This document shows, in pieces, positions 1-8,175 of a DNA stretch of 18,890 bases. Origin of the DNA: a bacterium (GTDB taxonomy: Bacteria > Zhuqueibacterota > Zhuqueibacteria > Thermofontimicrobiales > Thermofontimicrobiaceae); contig DSAU01000032.1 of the NCBI GenBank assembly GCA_011046315.1, positions 1 to 18,890 on the forward strand, written 5' to 3'. The position numbers and the translations under genes are program-made. The notes under the pieces are model-generated. The model had not been told where the DNA came from and did no database searches. It was given only the letters and a program-made list of their open reading frames with translations. How positions within the stretch are numbered: the stretch's first letter is position 1; every line of letters starts with the position of its first letter.

Positions 1-327
1 AAATATATCAGAGTATCCCCACAGAAGTTACGACAGGTGGCTGATCTTATCAGAGGAAAAAATGTGGTAGAGGCTTTAAACATACTGCATTTTACAAGAA
101 AATCGGCTTGTTTACCTTTGGAAAAAACATTGCTGTCTGCAGTGGCAAATATGCTGAATCTCGAAGGAAGTTCAAAAGTAGATACTGATGAGTTGTACAT
201 TAAAGAGCTTCGCGTGGATCAGGGCATTGTGCTGAGAAGATTCCGCCCGGCTGCCATGGGGAGGGCGGTGAGAATACGTAAACCGACGAGTCATATTTTT
301 ATCAAAGTGGCGCAAATTGGTGAGTAA
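1..327 (+). CDS. rplV: 50S ribosomal protein L22 (5' end missing)
   Basis: Large-subunit protein L22 binds 23S rRNA and lines the peptide exit tunnel with an extended hairpin. The frame is open from base 1 and gives 108 residues before the TAA at 325-327, so the first residues lie outside the window. The visible start carries the family signature S-P-Q-K-L-R-Q-V-A-D-L-I-R-G-K, and the C-terminal part (RRFRPAAMGRA followed by KPTSHI) matches the tunnel-hairpin region of L22. The GTG at 37 is an internal valine codon, not a start, because conserved L22 sequence lies upstream of it in frame. It is followed after 20 bases by rpsC, the usual order at the end of the S10 operon. Confidence 0.97.
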   Translation, partial: KYIRVSPQKLRQVADLIRGKNVVEALNILHFTRKSACLPLEKTLLSAVANMLNLEGSSKVDTDELYIKELRVDQGIVLRRFRPAAMGRAVRIRKPTSHIFIKVAQIGE

Positions 328-347
328 TTAACGACTAGGAGGATCAT

Positions 348-980
348 TTGGGACAGAAAGTCAATCCTGTAGGTTTTAGATTGGGAGTAAATCGAAGCTG
401 GGATTCCAATTGGTTTGATGAAAGAAATTTTGCTGAAAAATTAGAAGAAGATTTAAAATTGCGTAAATATATTCAGGCGAGGCTGGAACATGCGGCAATT
501 TCCCGGATTAATATTGAACGAACGGCAAAAAAAATATCTTTGACCATCTATACCGCGCGTCCGGGCATCGTTATTGGGCGCAAAGGAACGGAGGTTGATA
601 AACTCAAAGTTGAATTGCAGCGAATTACCAACAAAGATATTCAATTAAACATTGAAGAGATTAAACGTCCCGAGCTTGACGCTTACCTGGTCGCTCGAAA
701 TGTCGCCAAACAGTTGGAAGGCAAGATAAGTTTTCGCCGCGCCATGAAAAAAGCAATTATGTCATCAATGCGAATGGGCGCCGAAGGAGTCAAAATTTGT
801 TGCGCCGGCAGATTGGGAGGCGCAGAAATGGCGCGAACCGAACAATACAAAGAAGGCAGGATTCCGTTACATACGCTCAGAGCCAACATCGACTATGCAT
901 ACACGGTCGCTAAAACTACTTACGGAATTATCGGCGTCAAAGTCTGGCTCTGTTTGGGAGAGAAATTTAATAATCAATAG
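348..980 (+). CDS. rpsC: 30S ribosomal protein S3
   Basis: S3 sits at the mRNA entry site of the small subunit. The 210-residue protein begins MGQKVNPVGFRLG, the invariant S3 N-terminus, which fixes the start at the TTG at 348. A perfect AGGAGG at 337-342 lies 5 bases upstream and supports this non-ATG start. The KH RNA-binding motif GRKG is at residues 77-80, and the C-terminal domain has the expected GRLGGAEMARTE and IPLHTLRANIDYA stretches. Length is within the normal range for bacterial S3. It lies between rplV and rplP in the canonical S10 operon. Confidence 0.98.
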   Translation: MGQKVNPVGFRLGVNRSWDSNWFDERNFAEKLEEDLKLRKYIQARLEHAAISRINIERTAKKISLTIYTARPGIVIGRKGTEVDKLKVELQRITNKDIQLNIEEIKRPELDAYLVARNVAKQLEGKISFRRAMKKAIMSSMRMGAEGVKICCAGRLGGAEMARTEQYKEGRIPLHTLRANIDYAYTVAKTTYGIIGVKVWLCLGEKFNNQ

Positions 981-1007
981 TCAAAATTTCGTCGGAGATA
1001 AGATATC

Positions 1008-1427
1008 ATGTTAATGCCGAAACGGACAAAGTTTAGAAAACAACAGCGTGGCAGGATGAAAGGCAAAGCCATCCGCGGCTCGCTGGTCGTTTTTGGAGAA
1101 TATGGACTAAAAGCACTCGAACCAGCTTGGATTAGTAGCCGTCAAATTGAAGCTGCCCGTGTGGCTATGACGCGACATATCAAACGTGGGGGAAGAGTAT
1201 GGATTCGAATTTTTCCGGATAAACCGGTAACGAAAAAACCTGCCGAAACCCGTATGGGTAAGGGTAAAGGCGCGCCGGAATTCTGGGTAGCGGTTGTTAA
1301 ACCGGGACGGATATTGTTTGAGATCGAAGGAGTTCCCAGAGAAACAGCTCAGGAAGCCATCCGACTCGCTTCTCACAAATTACCTATTAAAGCGAAATTT
1401 GTCAGTCGAACGGATTTTGGAGTTTAA
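1008..1427 (+). CDS. rplP: 50S ribosomal protein L16
   Basis: L16 organises the A-site region of the large subunit. The 139-residue product starts MLMPKRTKFRKQQRGRMKG, as L16 usually does, so the ATG at 1008 is preferred over the in-frame ATG at 1014. A GGAG at 994-997 is a plausible ribosome-binding site. Conserved segments are FGEYGLKALEPAWISSRQIEAAR near residue 30 and RMGKGKGAPEFWVAVVKPG near residue 80. The next gene, rpmC, starts three bases after the stop, with its Shine-Dalgarno sequence inside the end of rplP, so translational coupling is likely. Confidence 0.98.
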   Translation: MLMPKRTKFRKQQRGRMKGKAIRGSLVVFGEYGLKALEPAWISSRQIEAARVAMTRHIKRGGRVWIRIFPDKPVTKKPAETRMGKGKGAPEFWVAVVKPGRILFEIEGVPRETAQEAIRLASHKLPIKAKFVSRTDFGV

Positions 1428-1430
1428 ACA

Positions 1431-1637
1431 ATGAAAATAGATGAAATATTACAACTATCCAAAGCTGAAATTGAACAGCTCCTGGAAGACAGACTGGAGG
1501 AGCTGCATAATTTAAGGATTCAACATGCGACTCATCAGTTGGATAATCCACTGAGCATAAGAACCATCAAAAAAGATATTGCCAAAATTAAAACAGTGCT
1601 CAGGGAGTATGAGTTGGGTACGCGCGAGGCGCGTTAA
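1431..1637 (+). CDS. rpmC: 50S ribosomal protein L29
   Basis: L29 is a small helical protein near the peptide exit tunnel. The 68-residue product is two predicted helices joined by a short turn and has the typical L29 pattern L-x-x-L-R-I-Q-H-A-T-x-Q-L-D-N-P followed by I-R-x-I-K-K-D-I-A-K-I-K-T-V-L-R-E. A GGAG at 1419-1422, inside the end of rplP, sits 8 bases before the ATG. Position between rplP and rpsQ is canonical. Confidence 0.96.
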   Translation: MKIDEILQLSKAEIEQLLEDRLEELHNLRIQHATHQLDNPLSIRTIKKDIAKIKTVLREYELGTREAR

Positions 1638-1668
1638 CAGAACATTGTAAGTTGGAGAAATAATAGAA

Positions 1669-1926
1669 ATGGCAGAACGGGGAAATCGAAAAAGCAAAAC
1701 CGGTCAGGTGGTCAGCGATAAAATGGAAAAGACCCGGGTGATCAAAGTTGAAAACTATGTTCGGCATGGGTTGTACGGAAAATATGTTAAAAAGACCAGT
1801 AAGTTTATGGCGCATGATGAAAAAAATGAAAGTCACCTTGGCGATGTTGTGACAATCATGGAAACTCGTCCGTTGAGTCGGAAAAAGAGATGGCGTTTGG
1901 TCGAAGTTGTTGAGAAAGCAAAATAG
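1669..1926 (+). CDS. rpsQ: 30S ribosomal protein S17
   Basis: S17 is a primary 16S rRNA-binding protein with an OB fold. The 85-residue protein has the S17 core G-x-V-V-S-D-K-M-E-K-T at residues 12-22, a YGKYVKKTSKFMAHDE segment, and the C-terminal PLSRKKRWRLVEVVEKA. Upstream, GGAG occurs in the sequence before the ATG at 1669. It closes the S10-type gene set and is followed after about 50 bases by rplN. Confidence 0.97.
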   Translation: MAERGNRKSKTGQVVSDKMEKTRVIKVENYVRHGLYGKYVKKTSKFMAHDEKNESHLGDVVTIMETRPLSRKKRWRLVEVVEKAK

Positions 1927-1975
1927 GAAATAGATAATAGATCGCGTTTGAAAAGTAAGGAGAGTTTTTCAAGCC

Positions 1976-2344
1976 ATGATTCAAGAATATTCAAAATTAA
2001 ATGTGGCTGATAATACCGGCGCCAGAAAGATAATGTGCATCCGTATTCTTGGCGGTACAAAACGGAGATATGCCAGTGTGGGTGATATTATCGTGGTTAG
2101 TGTAAAATCAGCGATTCCGGGTGGCGCCGTTAAAAAGGGTGAAAAAAGCAGAGCCGTGATCGTCCGGACCAAAAAGCAGATCGGCAGAAATGATGGATCC
2201 TATATTCGTTTCGATGAAAATGCAGCCGTGTTGATTAATGAACAGAAGGAACCTAAAGGTACCCGTATTTTTGGCCCTGTTGCCAGAGAATTAAGAGAAC
2301 ATCAATTCATGAAAATCGTGTCATTAGCGCCAGAAGTACTTTAA
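1976..2344 (+). CDS. rplN: 50S ribosomal protein L14
   Basis: L14 binds 23S rRNA and forms an intersubunit bridge. The 122-residue protein is full length for the family, starts MIQEYSKLNVADNTGAR, and contains the L14 signature around G-x-G-x-V-K-K-G and the conserved VRTKK and RFDENAAVLIN segments. It is the first gene of the spc-type block. No separate promoter is obvious in the 50-base gap after rpsQ. Confidence 0.98.
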   Translation: MIQEYSKLNVADNTGARKIMCIRILGGTKRRYASVGDIIVVSVKSAIPGGAVKKGEKSRAVIVRTKKQIGRNDGSYIRFDENAAVLINEQKEPKGTRIFGPVARELREHQFMKIVSLAPEVL

Positions 2345-2363
2345 AAATTTGCTGGAGCCAGTT

Positions 2364-2705
2364 ATGCATATAAAAAAAGATGATATCGTACAGATTATCG
2401 CCGGTGATGATCGGGGAAAACAGGGAAGGGTGTTAAAAGTTTATCCTGAAAAGAGCCGCATTGTTGTTGAAGGCATAAATTTTATCAGGCGACATACTCG
2501 GCCTAGTCAAAAACTTCCGCAAGGTGGAATTATTGAGCGCGAAGGGTCTATTAACGCTTCAAATGCCATGGTGATCTGCCCAAAATGTAATCAATTGACC
2601 AAAAGCGGAATGAAAGAAGCCGTTGATCAGACAACCAACAAGGTCTCACGTATTCGTTATTGTAAAAAATGTGGTGAAATGATTGTTTCAAAAGCAGCCA
2701 AGTAG
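2364..2705 (+). CDS. rplX: 50S ribosomal protein L24
   Basis: L24 is an assembly-initiating protein of the large subunit with an N-terminal KOW fold. The ATG at 2364 is preferred over the in-frame TTG at 2349, because a GGAG at 2354-2357 lies 6 bases before the ATG but would be inside the longer version, and MHIKKDDIVQIIAGDDRGKQG is the usual L24 N-terminus. The protein is then 113 residues. Four cysteines in two CxxC pairs (C72/C75 and C100/C103) resemble a zinc ribbon, a feature many bacterial L24 proteins carry. Confidence 0.95.
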   Translation: MHIKKDDIVQIIAGDDRGKQGRVLKVYPEKSRIVVEGINFIRRHTRPSQKLPQGGIIEREGSINASNAMVICPKCNQLTKSGMKEAVDQTTNKVSRIRYCKKCGEMIVSKAAK

Positions 2706-2734
2706 TTGAAACCTTTTTATAAGTAGGAAAAAAA

Positions 2735-3298
2735 ATGGACTATTTTCCCAATTTATTGAAAAAATATCGTAACGAAATTGTCCCAGACTTGCATAAAAAG
2801 TTTAAATATAAAAATATCATGCAAGTCCCCAAACTGGAAAAAATTGTGGTGAATATGGGGATCGGAGAAGCTGTCGATAATTCCAAATTGTTGGATTTGG
2901 CGATGGATGAAATAAAGACCATCACCGGTCAGCAACCTTGCATCACACGAGCAAAAAAAGCGATTTCAAACTTTAAGTTACGCGCCGGAATGCCGATCGG
3001 AACTTTTGTGACGCTGCGTGGTTGGCGAATGTACGAATTTTTAGAACGGTTGATCAATGTAGCGATCCCGCGGGTGCGTGATTTTCGCGGTTTGCCGGAT
3101 CGTTCGATGGACGGGCGCGGCAATTATAACATTGGGCTTCGGGAACAGATCGTTTTCCCGGAAATTGATTATGATAAAATTGAAAAAATCCGCGGCATGA
3201 ATATCACGCTCGTTACATCGGCGAAATCTGATGAAGAAGCTGTAGAATTGTTAAAGGGATTTGGAATGCCGTTTATTAGAAAAGGCACTGATGCGTAA
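2735..3298 (+). CDS. rplE: 50S ribosomal protein L5
   Basis: L5 binds 5S rRNA and helps dock it in the central protuberance. The 187-residue protein is typical in length, with the L5 signature KLEKIVVNMGIGEAV near residue 34, ITGQQPCITRAKKAISNFKLRAGMPIG near residue 63, and a C-terminal region with the FRG and GNYNIGLREQIVFPEIDYDKI segments. A purine-rich tract lies just before the ATG. rpsN follows closely. Confidence 0.98.
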   Translation: MDYFPNLLKKYRNEIVPDLHKKFKYKNIMQVPKLEKIVVNMGIGEAVDNSKLLDLAMDEIKTITGQQPCITRAKKAISNFKLRAGMPIGTFVTLRGWRMYEFLERLINVAIPRVRDFRGLPDRSMDGRGNYNIGLREQIVFPEIDYDKIEKIRGMNITLVTSAKSDEEAVELLKGFGMPFIRKGTDA

Positions 3299-3354
3299 TT
3301 TTGTTAGTTCACGAAATCAATTACTTGATGAAAACAAATGAGGAGATGAGTGCA

Positions 3355-3540
3355 TTGGCTAAAAAAGCACTGATAGCAAAATCTAAAAGAACGCCAAAGT
3401 TTACAGTTCGCAAATATAATCGATGTTCGAGATGTGGACGCTCCCGTGCGTATTATCGAAAGTTTGGGCTGTGCCGGCTGTGTTTTAGAGAATTAGCACA
3501 TCAGGGACAAATTCCTGGTGTGGTTAAAGCGAGCTGGTAA
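3355..3540 (+). CDS. rpsN: 30S ribosomal protein S14, zinc-binding type
   Basis: Small-subunit head protein. The open frame extends to 3301, but the short S14 type is 61 residues and begins MAKKALIAKSKRTPKF. This places the start at the TTG at 3355, with AGGAG at 3341-3345 nine bases upstream. The in-frame ATG at 3346 touches that AGGAG and is unlikely to be used. The zinc site is complete: C24, C27, C40 and C43 (CSRC and CRLC), so this is the cysteine-containing paralogue (type Z, also called rpsZ). It ends in the usual PGVVKASW. Confidence 0.96.
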   Translation: MAKKALIAKSKRTPKFTVRKYNRCSRCGRSRAYYRKFGLCRLCFRELAHQGQIPGVVKASW

Positions 3541-3567
3541 TTTAACAATATAGATGGAGAATTTTCA

Positions 3568-3966
3568 ATGTCAATGACAGATGCAATCGCCGATTATTTG
3601 ACCAGGATCCGAAATGCGATCAAGGCAAAACACGCCAAGGTCGATATTCCTTTTTCAGGCGAAAAAGAAGAGATCACTAAAATTTTACTGAAATATCACT
3701 ATATAAAAAATTATATCATCATTGATGATGGAAAGCAGGGGCTGATCCGCGTTTATTTAAAATATGATGAAAATAATAAAAACGTCATCAGTTATATTAG
3801 GCGAGTTAGCAAACCAGGATTGCGCAAATATGTTAAAGCGCACGAGGTACCGCGCGTTCTGAATAATCTTGGCATTGCAATTTTATCAACATCCAAAGGC
3901 GTTGTAACGGATCGAGAAGCCAGACAATATGGCGTTGGCGGAGAAGTAATTTGTTATATTTATTAA
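3568..3966 (+). CDS. rpsH: 30S ribosomal protein S8
   Basis: S8 is a primary 16S rRNA-binding protein, and in E. coli it also represses translation of the spc operon. The 132-residue product begins MSMTDAIADYLTRIRNA, has the central RVSKPGLRKYV segment, and ends with the S8 signature around ILSTSKGVVTDREARQYGVGGEVICYIY. A GGAG at 3556-3559 lies 8 bases before the ATG. Whether it regulates this operon cannot be judged from the sequence alone. Confidence 0.98.
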   Translation: MSMTDAIADYLTRIRNAIKAKHAKVDIPFSGEKEEITKILLKYHYIKNYIIIDDGKQGLIRVYLKYDENNKNVISYIRRVSKPGLRKYVKAHEVPRVLNNLGIAILSTSKGVVTDREARQYGVGGEVICYIY

Positions 3967-3990
3967 AAAAATATTTTAAGGAGCATAAAA

Positions 3991-4533
3991 TTGTCACGAG
4001 TTGGTAAAAAACCAATTGTTGTTCCGCCAGGTGTGGACATCAAGATTGATCAAAACCAAATTGCAGCGACTAAAGGCGAAAATCATTTGCAGGTAGAAAT
4101 CAATCCTGACATCCAGATAGAATTCGACCAGCAAGCCGGTGAGATTCGACTTAGCCGTCCCAGTGACAACCGATCCCATCGCGCGCTGCATGGTTTATAT
4201 CGCTCTCTGGTTAATAATATGATCGTTGGCGTTACTGAAGGTTTTAAAAAGAAATTGGAAATTGTCGGCGTTGGTTATCGCGCTGAATTGAAAGGAAAAA
4301 GCCTGCAGTTGAGTATTGGGTATTCGCATCCAATTCTGTTCAAACCGCCGACTGGGATTGAGATTAAGCTGGAAGGAACGACAAATATTTTCATAAGTGG
4401 GATTGATAAGCAACTGGTAGGACAAGTTGCGGCTAAAATTCGCTCATTTAGGCCGCCAGAGCCATATAAGGGCAAAGGAATCCGCTATGAAGGCGAATAC
4501 ATCCGTCGTAAAGCCGGAAAAACTGCGGCATAA
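3991..4533 (+). CDS. rplF: 50S ribosomal protein L6
   Basis: L6 sits at the base of the L7/L12 stalk near the sarcin-ricin loop. The TTG at 3991 is the start: AAGGAG at 3978-3983 is 7 bases upstream and the protein begins MSRVGKKPIVVPPGV as L6 does. The 180-residue product shows the two L6 repeats and the C-terminal signature around PEPYKGKGIRYEGEYIRRKAGK. It lies between rpsH and rplR as expected. Confidence 0.98.
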   Translation: MSRVGKKPIVVPPGVDIKIDQNQIAATKGENHLQVEINPDIQIEFDQQAGEIRLSRPSDNRSHRALHGLYRSLVNNMIVGVTEGFKKKLEIVGVGYRAELKGKSLQLSIGYSHPILFKPPTGIEIKLEGTTNIFISGIDKQLVGQVAAKIRSFRPPEPYKGKGIRYEGEYIRRKAGKTAA

Positions 4534-4567
4534 TTAACAGAGAAAAATTTAAAGGAAAAATTGCTGT

Positions 4568-4942
4568 ATGGGCGCAATAAAAGATAAAAAGAAGTTGGCA
4601 AGATTAAAAACTAAAAAGCATATTCGAAAAACAATATTTGGAACGCCGGACAGACCGCGCCTGGTCGTATTTCGCAGTGCCAGACATATTTATGCGCAAC
4701 TGGTGGATGACACCAATCAACGTACGATTACTGGGATTTCCAGTTTGACAGCGAATTTAAAGGATGAGTTGTCCAAAGCCGGAAACAGGACAGAAGTCGC
4801 CAAATTGGTTGGAGTTAAGGTTGCAGAAAAGGCTAAAGATCTGAAGTTGGGAAAAGTAGTTTTTGATCGCAATGGATATCTCTATCACGGAAGAGTTAAA
4901 GCGTTGGCTGATGGCGCGCGCGAAGGTGGTCTCAAATTTTAA
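4568..4942 (+). CDS. rplR: 50S ribosomal protein L18
   Basis: L18 binds 5S rRNA in the central protuberance. The 124-residue product has a basic N-terminus, then TPDRPRLVVFRSARHIYAQLVDD, and the C-terminal VVFDRNGYLYHGRVKALADGAREGGL, all diagnostic. An AAAGGA at 4551-4556 serves as a somewhat distant (11 bases) ribosome-binding site for the ATG. The next gene, rpsE, starts 22 bases after the stop. Confidence 0.98.
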   Translation: MGAIKDKKKLARLKTKKHIRKTIFGTPDRPRLVVFRSARHIYAQLVDDTNQRTITGISSLTANLKDELSKAGNRTEVAKLVGVKVAEKAKDLKLGKVVFDRNGYLYHGRVKALADGAREGGLKF

Positions 4943-4964
4943 ACATAATTGGGAGAATTAATCG

Positions 4965-5486
4965 GTGAAAAAAGTTGAACGAATCAATCCCAGTGAATTA
5001 GATTTACAGGAAAAGGTGGTTCATATCAATCGAGTCGCCAAAGTTGTCAAAGGCGGTCGAAACTTTAGTTTTAACGCTATCGTCGTGGTCGGTGATGGTA
5101 ACGGCCATGTTGGTATCGGGTTGGGAAAAGCCAATGAAGTAACTGAAGCCATTACAAAAGGAGCGGAAGGCGCCAAGAAAAGTCTGGTGCGCATTCCTGT
5201 CGTCAGAGGAACGATCCCACATCAGATCACGGCAAAATATGGCGCAGCAAAGGTGTTTCTAAAACCGGCATCTCCGGGAACCGGAGTGATCGCCGGCGGA
5301 CCGGTTCGTGCGGTATTGGAATCTGTTGGAATTCAGGACATTTTAACAAAATCCATAGGTTCAGCAAATCCGCACAATGTGGTCAAGGCAACCATGAAGG
5401 CGTTAACTGATTTAATGGATGTGAATAGTGTCGCCAGAAAACGTGGCATTACCTATCGGGAAGTATTCGACAAACCACTTGTTTAA
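4965..5486 (+). CDS. rpsE: 30S ribosomal protein S5
   Basis: S5 contributes to decoding accuracy and mRNA unwinding. It starts at a GTG at 4965, supported by GGGAG at 4951-4955 nine bases upstream. The 173-residue protein has the N-terminal dsRNA-binding-type domain with VVKGGRNFSFNAIVVVGDGNGHVG at about residues 27-50 and the C-terminal domain with PASPGTGVIAGGPVRAVLE. The order rplR-rpsE-rpmD is standard. Confidence 0.98.
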   Translation: MKKVERINPSELDLQEKVVHINRVAKVVKGGRNFSFNAIVVVGDGNGHVGIGLGKANEVTEAITKGAEGAKKSLVRIPVVRGTIPHQITAKYGAAKVFLKPASPGTGVIAGGPVRAVLESVGIQDILTKSIGSANPHNVVKATMKALTDLMDVNSVARKRGITYREVFDKPLV

Positions 5487-5533
5487 TTGAAAATAAAAAG
5501 TTGCTTTTAACATGAAATTATCAGAGACGGTTT

Positions 5534-5728
5534 ATGGCTGAGAAGAAAAAAAGATTAAAGATAACCCTTAAAAAAAGTCTGATTGGTTATCATCAAAAAC
5601 AAAAATTAACCGTTCGGACGCTCGGTTTGAGAAAAATGCATCAGACCGTCGAGCACAACGATACCCCACAGATCAGAGGAATGATCAATAAGGTAATTCA
5701 TTTAGTCGAAGTGGAAGAAATTGGTTAA
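5534..5728 (+). CDS. rpmD: 50S ribosomal protein L30
   Basis: L30 is a short protein of the large subunit. The 64-residue product has the family core K-I-T-L-K-K-S-L-I-G near the N-terminus, then VRTLGLRKMHQTVEHNDTPQIRGMINKVIHLVEVEE. The upstream Shine-Dalgarno sequence is weak, only a GAGACGG tract close to the ATG. The position between rpsE and rplO supports the call. L30 is not present in all bacteria, so its presence here is mildly informative. Confidence 0.96.
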   Translation: MAEKKKRLKITLKKSLIGYHQKQKLTVRTLGLRKMHQTVEHNDTPQIRGMINKVIHLVEVEEIG

Positions 5729-5742
5729 ACGTTGAGGCAGAT

Positions 5743-6183
5743 ATGAATTTAAGTACCTTAAAATATGCTCCCGGCTCACGAAAAAAACGTAAACGTGTTG
5801 GCCGCGGAAATGCATCCGGACATGGTGGCACCAGTTGTCGCGGGCACAAGGGAGCGCGTTCAAGATCCGGATTTAAATCAAAACCAGGATATGAAGGCGG
5901 ACAGACTCCTATGCAACGAAGGCTGCCCAAGCGGGGATTTTTTAATCGTTTTCGGGTGGAATACCAGGTGGTCAATCTGAAGGATTTGGCAAAGATTAAA
6001 AGGATTAAAAAAATTGATCCCCAGGTTCTCTATGAAAAAGGTTTGATCAAAAAGAAAAAAGTTCCGGTAAAAGTTTTGGGGATCGGTGATTTGGATCGGC
6101 AAATAGAAATTTCAGCCCATGCATTCAGCAAATCTGCACAGGAAAAAATAGAGGCAGCGCAGGGGAGGATTTCCGTTCTATGA
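5743..6183 (+). CDS. rplO: 50S ribosomal protein L15
   Basis: L15 is a late-assembly protein of the large subunit. The 146-residue product has the glycine- and arginine-rich N-terminal extension (GSRKKRKRVGRGNASGHGGTSCRGHKG) that penetrates rRNA, followed by GYEGGQTPMQRRLPKRGF and a globular C-terminal domain. Its stop codon overlaps the start of secY (ATGA, 6180-6183), which points to translational coupling. Confidence 0.98.
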   Translation: MNLSTLKYAPGSRKKRKRVGRGNASGHGGTSCRGHKGARSRSGFKSKPGYEGGQTPMQRRLPKRGFFNRFRVEYQVVNLKDLAKIKRIKKIDPQVLYEKGLIKKKKVPVKVLGIGDLDRQIEISAHAFSKSAQEKIEAAQGRISVL

Positions 6184-7511
6184 TAAATAAAATTCAAACC
6201 ATTTTTCGGATTCCTGATCTCAAGAAGCGAATATTATTTACCTTATTCATACTGGTCATTTATCGCATCGGCGGACACATTCCGGTGCCGGGTATTAACG
6301 GTAAAGTTTTGTTTGCCTTTTTTCAAGATATGGGAGGCGGTGGAATTTTCAGCCTGTACGACATGTTCGCCGGCGGAGCTCTGATGCAAGCCACAGTTTT
6401 TGCGTTGGGAATTATGCCCTACATATCAGCATCAATTATTTTGCAGCTTTTAGGGGCAGTGGTTCCTTATTTTCAGAAGCTGCAAAAAGAAGGTGAAGAA
6501 GGACGGAAGAAAATTACCCAAATCACTCGATACGGAACTGTTCTGATAAGCGCACTTCAATCTTATGGATTGGCAGTATTTTTAGAAAGCATCGAACCGT
6601 TTAATGGTCAACTGGTCGTTCCCAATCCGGGCATGATGTTCAAAATTTTTACGATTTTCACCATGACCAGCGGATGTGTGCTCATCATGTGGCTCGGTGA
6701 GCAGATTACTGAACGCGGCATCGGAAACGGAATATCGTTGATTATCTATATCGGAATTGTTGCTCGACTTCCCAATGCTTTAGCCACAGAAATTGATCAG
6801 ATGATCGGTGGTAATCGCGCCGTGCTGACTGAAGCGATTTTGCTGGTAGTGATGGTATTGACCGTCGCAGCCGTTGTGCTGCTGACTCAAGGAACGCGGA
6901 AAATTCCAGTTCAATATGCGAAACGGGTAGTGGGTAGAAAAATTTATGGTGGGCAGAGCACCCATATCCCGCTGCGGGTGAATACAGCGGGTGTAATGCC
7001 GATTATCTTTGCGCAATCAATTATGTTTATCCCGAATACGATTAGAACGTTTTTTCCGGCAAGTGATTTTGTTGCCGTTGTTTCATCTTATTTTGAATAT
7101 ACTTCTTTTGTCTACTGGCTAATTTATGGTGCGATGATTGTCTTTTTTACCTATTTTTATACAGCCATCGCCTTCAACCCGGTCGATGTAGCAGATAACA
7201 TGAAAAAATCTGGCGGCTTTATCCCTGGCGTTCGACCCGGTAAACGCACTGCCGAGTTTATTGATAATATACTGACGCGGATCACTCTGCCCGGCTCGAT
7301 CTTTTTGGCGATGGTGGCGATTTTCCCGTACTTTGTGATTAAGTTCACCAATGTTTCGTTTACCTTTGCAACATTTTTTGGCGGAACATCACTGTTGATT
7401 ATTGTCGGTGTAGCTTTGGATACAATACAACAGATCGAGTCGCATTTGCTCATGCGACATTATGACGGTTTCCTGAAAGGCGGTAAAATCAAAGGCAGGA
7501 GAAGATATTAA
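6180..7511 (+). CDS. secY: Protein translocase channel subunit SecY
   Basis: SecY forms the inner-membrane pore of the Sec translocon with SecE and SecG. The 443-residue product has about ten hydrophobic segments, starting with the helix at residues 19-30 after a basic N-terminus. Diagnostic segments are YRIGGHIPVPGIN near residue 28, the plug region GGGIFSLYDMFAGGAL near residue 54, the GIMPYISASIILQLL segment near residue 80, and a C-terminal FLKGGKIKGRRRY tail. The start overlaps the rplO stop by four bases. It is followed by adk after a 16-base gap, as in many bacteria. Confidence 0.98.
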   Translation: MINKIQTIFRIPDLKKRILFTLFILVIYRIGGHIPVPGINGKVLFAFFQDMGGGGIFSLYDMFAGGALMQATVFALGIMPYISASIILQLLGAVVPYFQKLQKEGEEGRKKITQITRYGTVLISALQSYGLAVFLESIEPFNGQLVVPNPGMMFKIFTIFTMTSGCVLIMWLGEQITERGIGNGISLIIYIGIVARLPNALATEIDQMIGGNRAVLTEAILLVVMVLTVAAVVLLTQGTRKIPVQYAKRVVGRKIYGGQSTHIPLRVNTAGVMPIIFAQSIMFIPNTIRTFFPASDFVAVVSSYFEYTSFVYWLIYGAMIVFFTYFYTAIAFNPVDVADNMKKSGGFIPGVRPGKRTAEFIDNILTRITLPGSIFLAMVAIFPYFVIKFTNVSFTFATFFGGTSLLIIVGVALDTIQQIESHLLMRHYDGFLKGGKIKGRRRY

Positions 7512-7527
7512 GAAAAATGGAGTTCCC

Positions 7528-8175
7528 ATGATTTTGATATTGTTGGGGCCACCGGGAACCGGAAAAGGGACACAAGGTAAACTGTTAAGCGAGCGATTGC
7601 AAATTCCCAATATATCAACCGGTGAAATCTTGAGAAGCGCCATCCAAAATCAGACTGAATTGGGAAACAAAGCAAAATCTTTTATCGATGAGGGAGAGCT
7701 CGTTCCTGATGATGTTATGATTGGGTTGATTGAGCAGCGGCTGCAGGAAAAGGATTGTCAGCCGGGATTTATTTTAGACGGATTTCCTCGAACTGTAAGC
7801 CAGGCGAAAGCATTGGAAACTATTTTTGAGCGTGCCGGATTAACGCTCAATCATGTGATCTCTTTTGAACTGAGTGCAGCCAAAATAATAGAACGGCTCA
7901 CCAGCCGGCGCATTTGTCGTGTTTGTGGGAAAGATTATAATCTAATTACCAATTCACCGCCAAAGGACAATCGGTGTCTGAATTGTGGCGGAGAAATCGT
8001 TCAGCGTTCTGACGATACAGAGGCAACAGTTCGCAATCGGCTTGGTGTTTATGAACAGAAAACAAAACCTTTGAAAGAGTATTTTAACAGAAAAGGCCAA
8101 TTAAAGACTGTAAACGCAGCAGGATCTGTTGAAGAAATTCAGCACAGGATAGCAGAAATATTAGCGTTAAATTAA
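7528..8175 (+). CDS. adk: Adenylate kinase
   Basis: Cytoplasmic enzyme that interconverts ATP plus AMP and two ADP. The 215-residue protein has the P-loop GPPGTGKGT at residues 7-15, the AMP-binding stretch after NISTGEILR, the DGFPRT motif at residues 84-89, and a long LID domain. The LID carries four cysteines (C130, C133, C150, C153) in two CxxC pairs, so this is the zinc-binding long form. A GGAG at 7519-7522 lies 5 bases before the ATG. The stop and the start of map share one base (TAATG). Confidence 0.98.
   Translation: MILILLGPPGTGKGTQGKLLSERLQIPNISTGEILRSAIQNQTELGNKAKSFIDEGELVPDDVMIGLIEQRLQEKDCQPGFILDGFPRTVSQAKALETIFERAGLTLNHVISFELSAAKIIERLTSRRICRVCGKDYNLITNSPPKDNRCLNCGGEIVQRSDDTEATVRNRLGVYEQKTKPLKEYFNRKGQLKTVNAAGSVEEIQHRIAEILALN

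Noticed and set aside
37..327. GTG at 37 as the start of rplV
   Set aside because: Conserved L22 residues (SPQKLRQ) lie in frame upstream, so the gene is cut by the window edge rather than starting at 37.
2349..2363. TTG at 2349 as the start of rplX
   Set aside because: The GGAG ribosome-binding site would be inside the gene, and the extra residues do not match the L24 N-terminus; the ATG at 2364 fits both.
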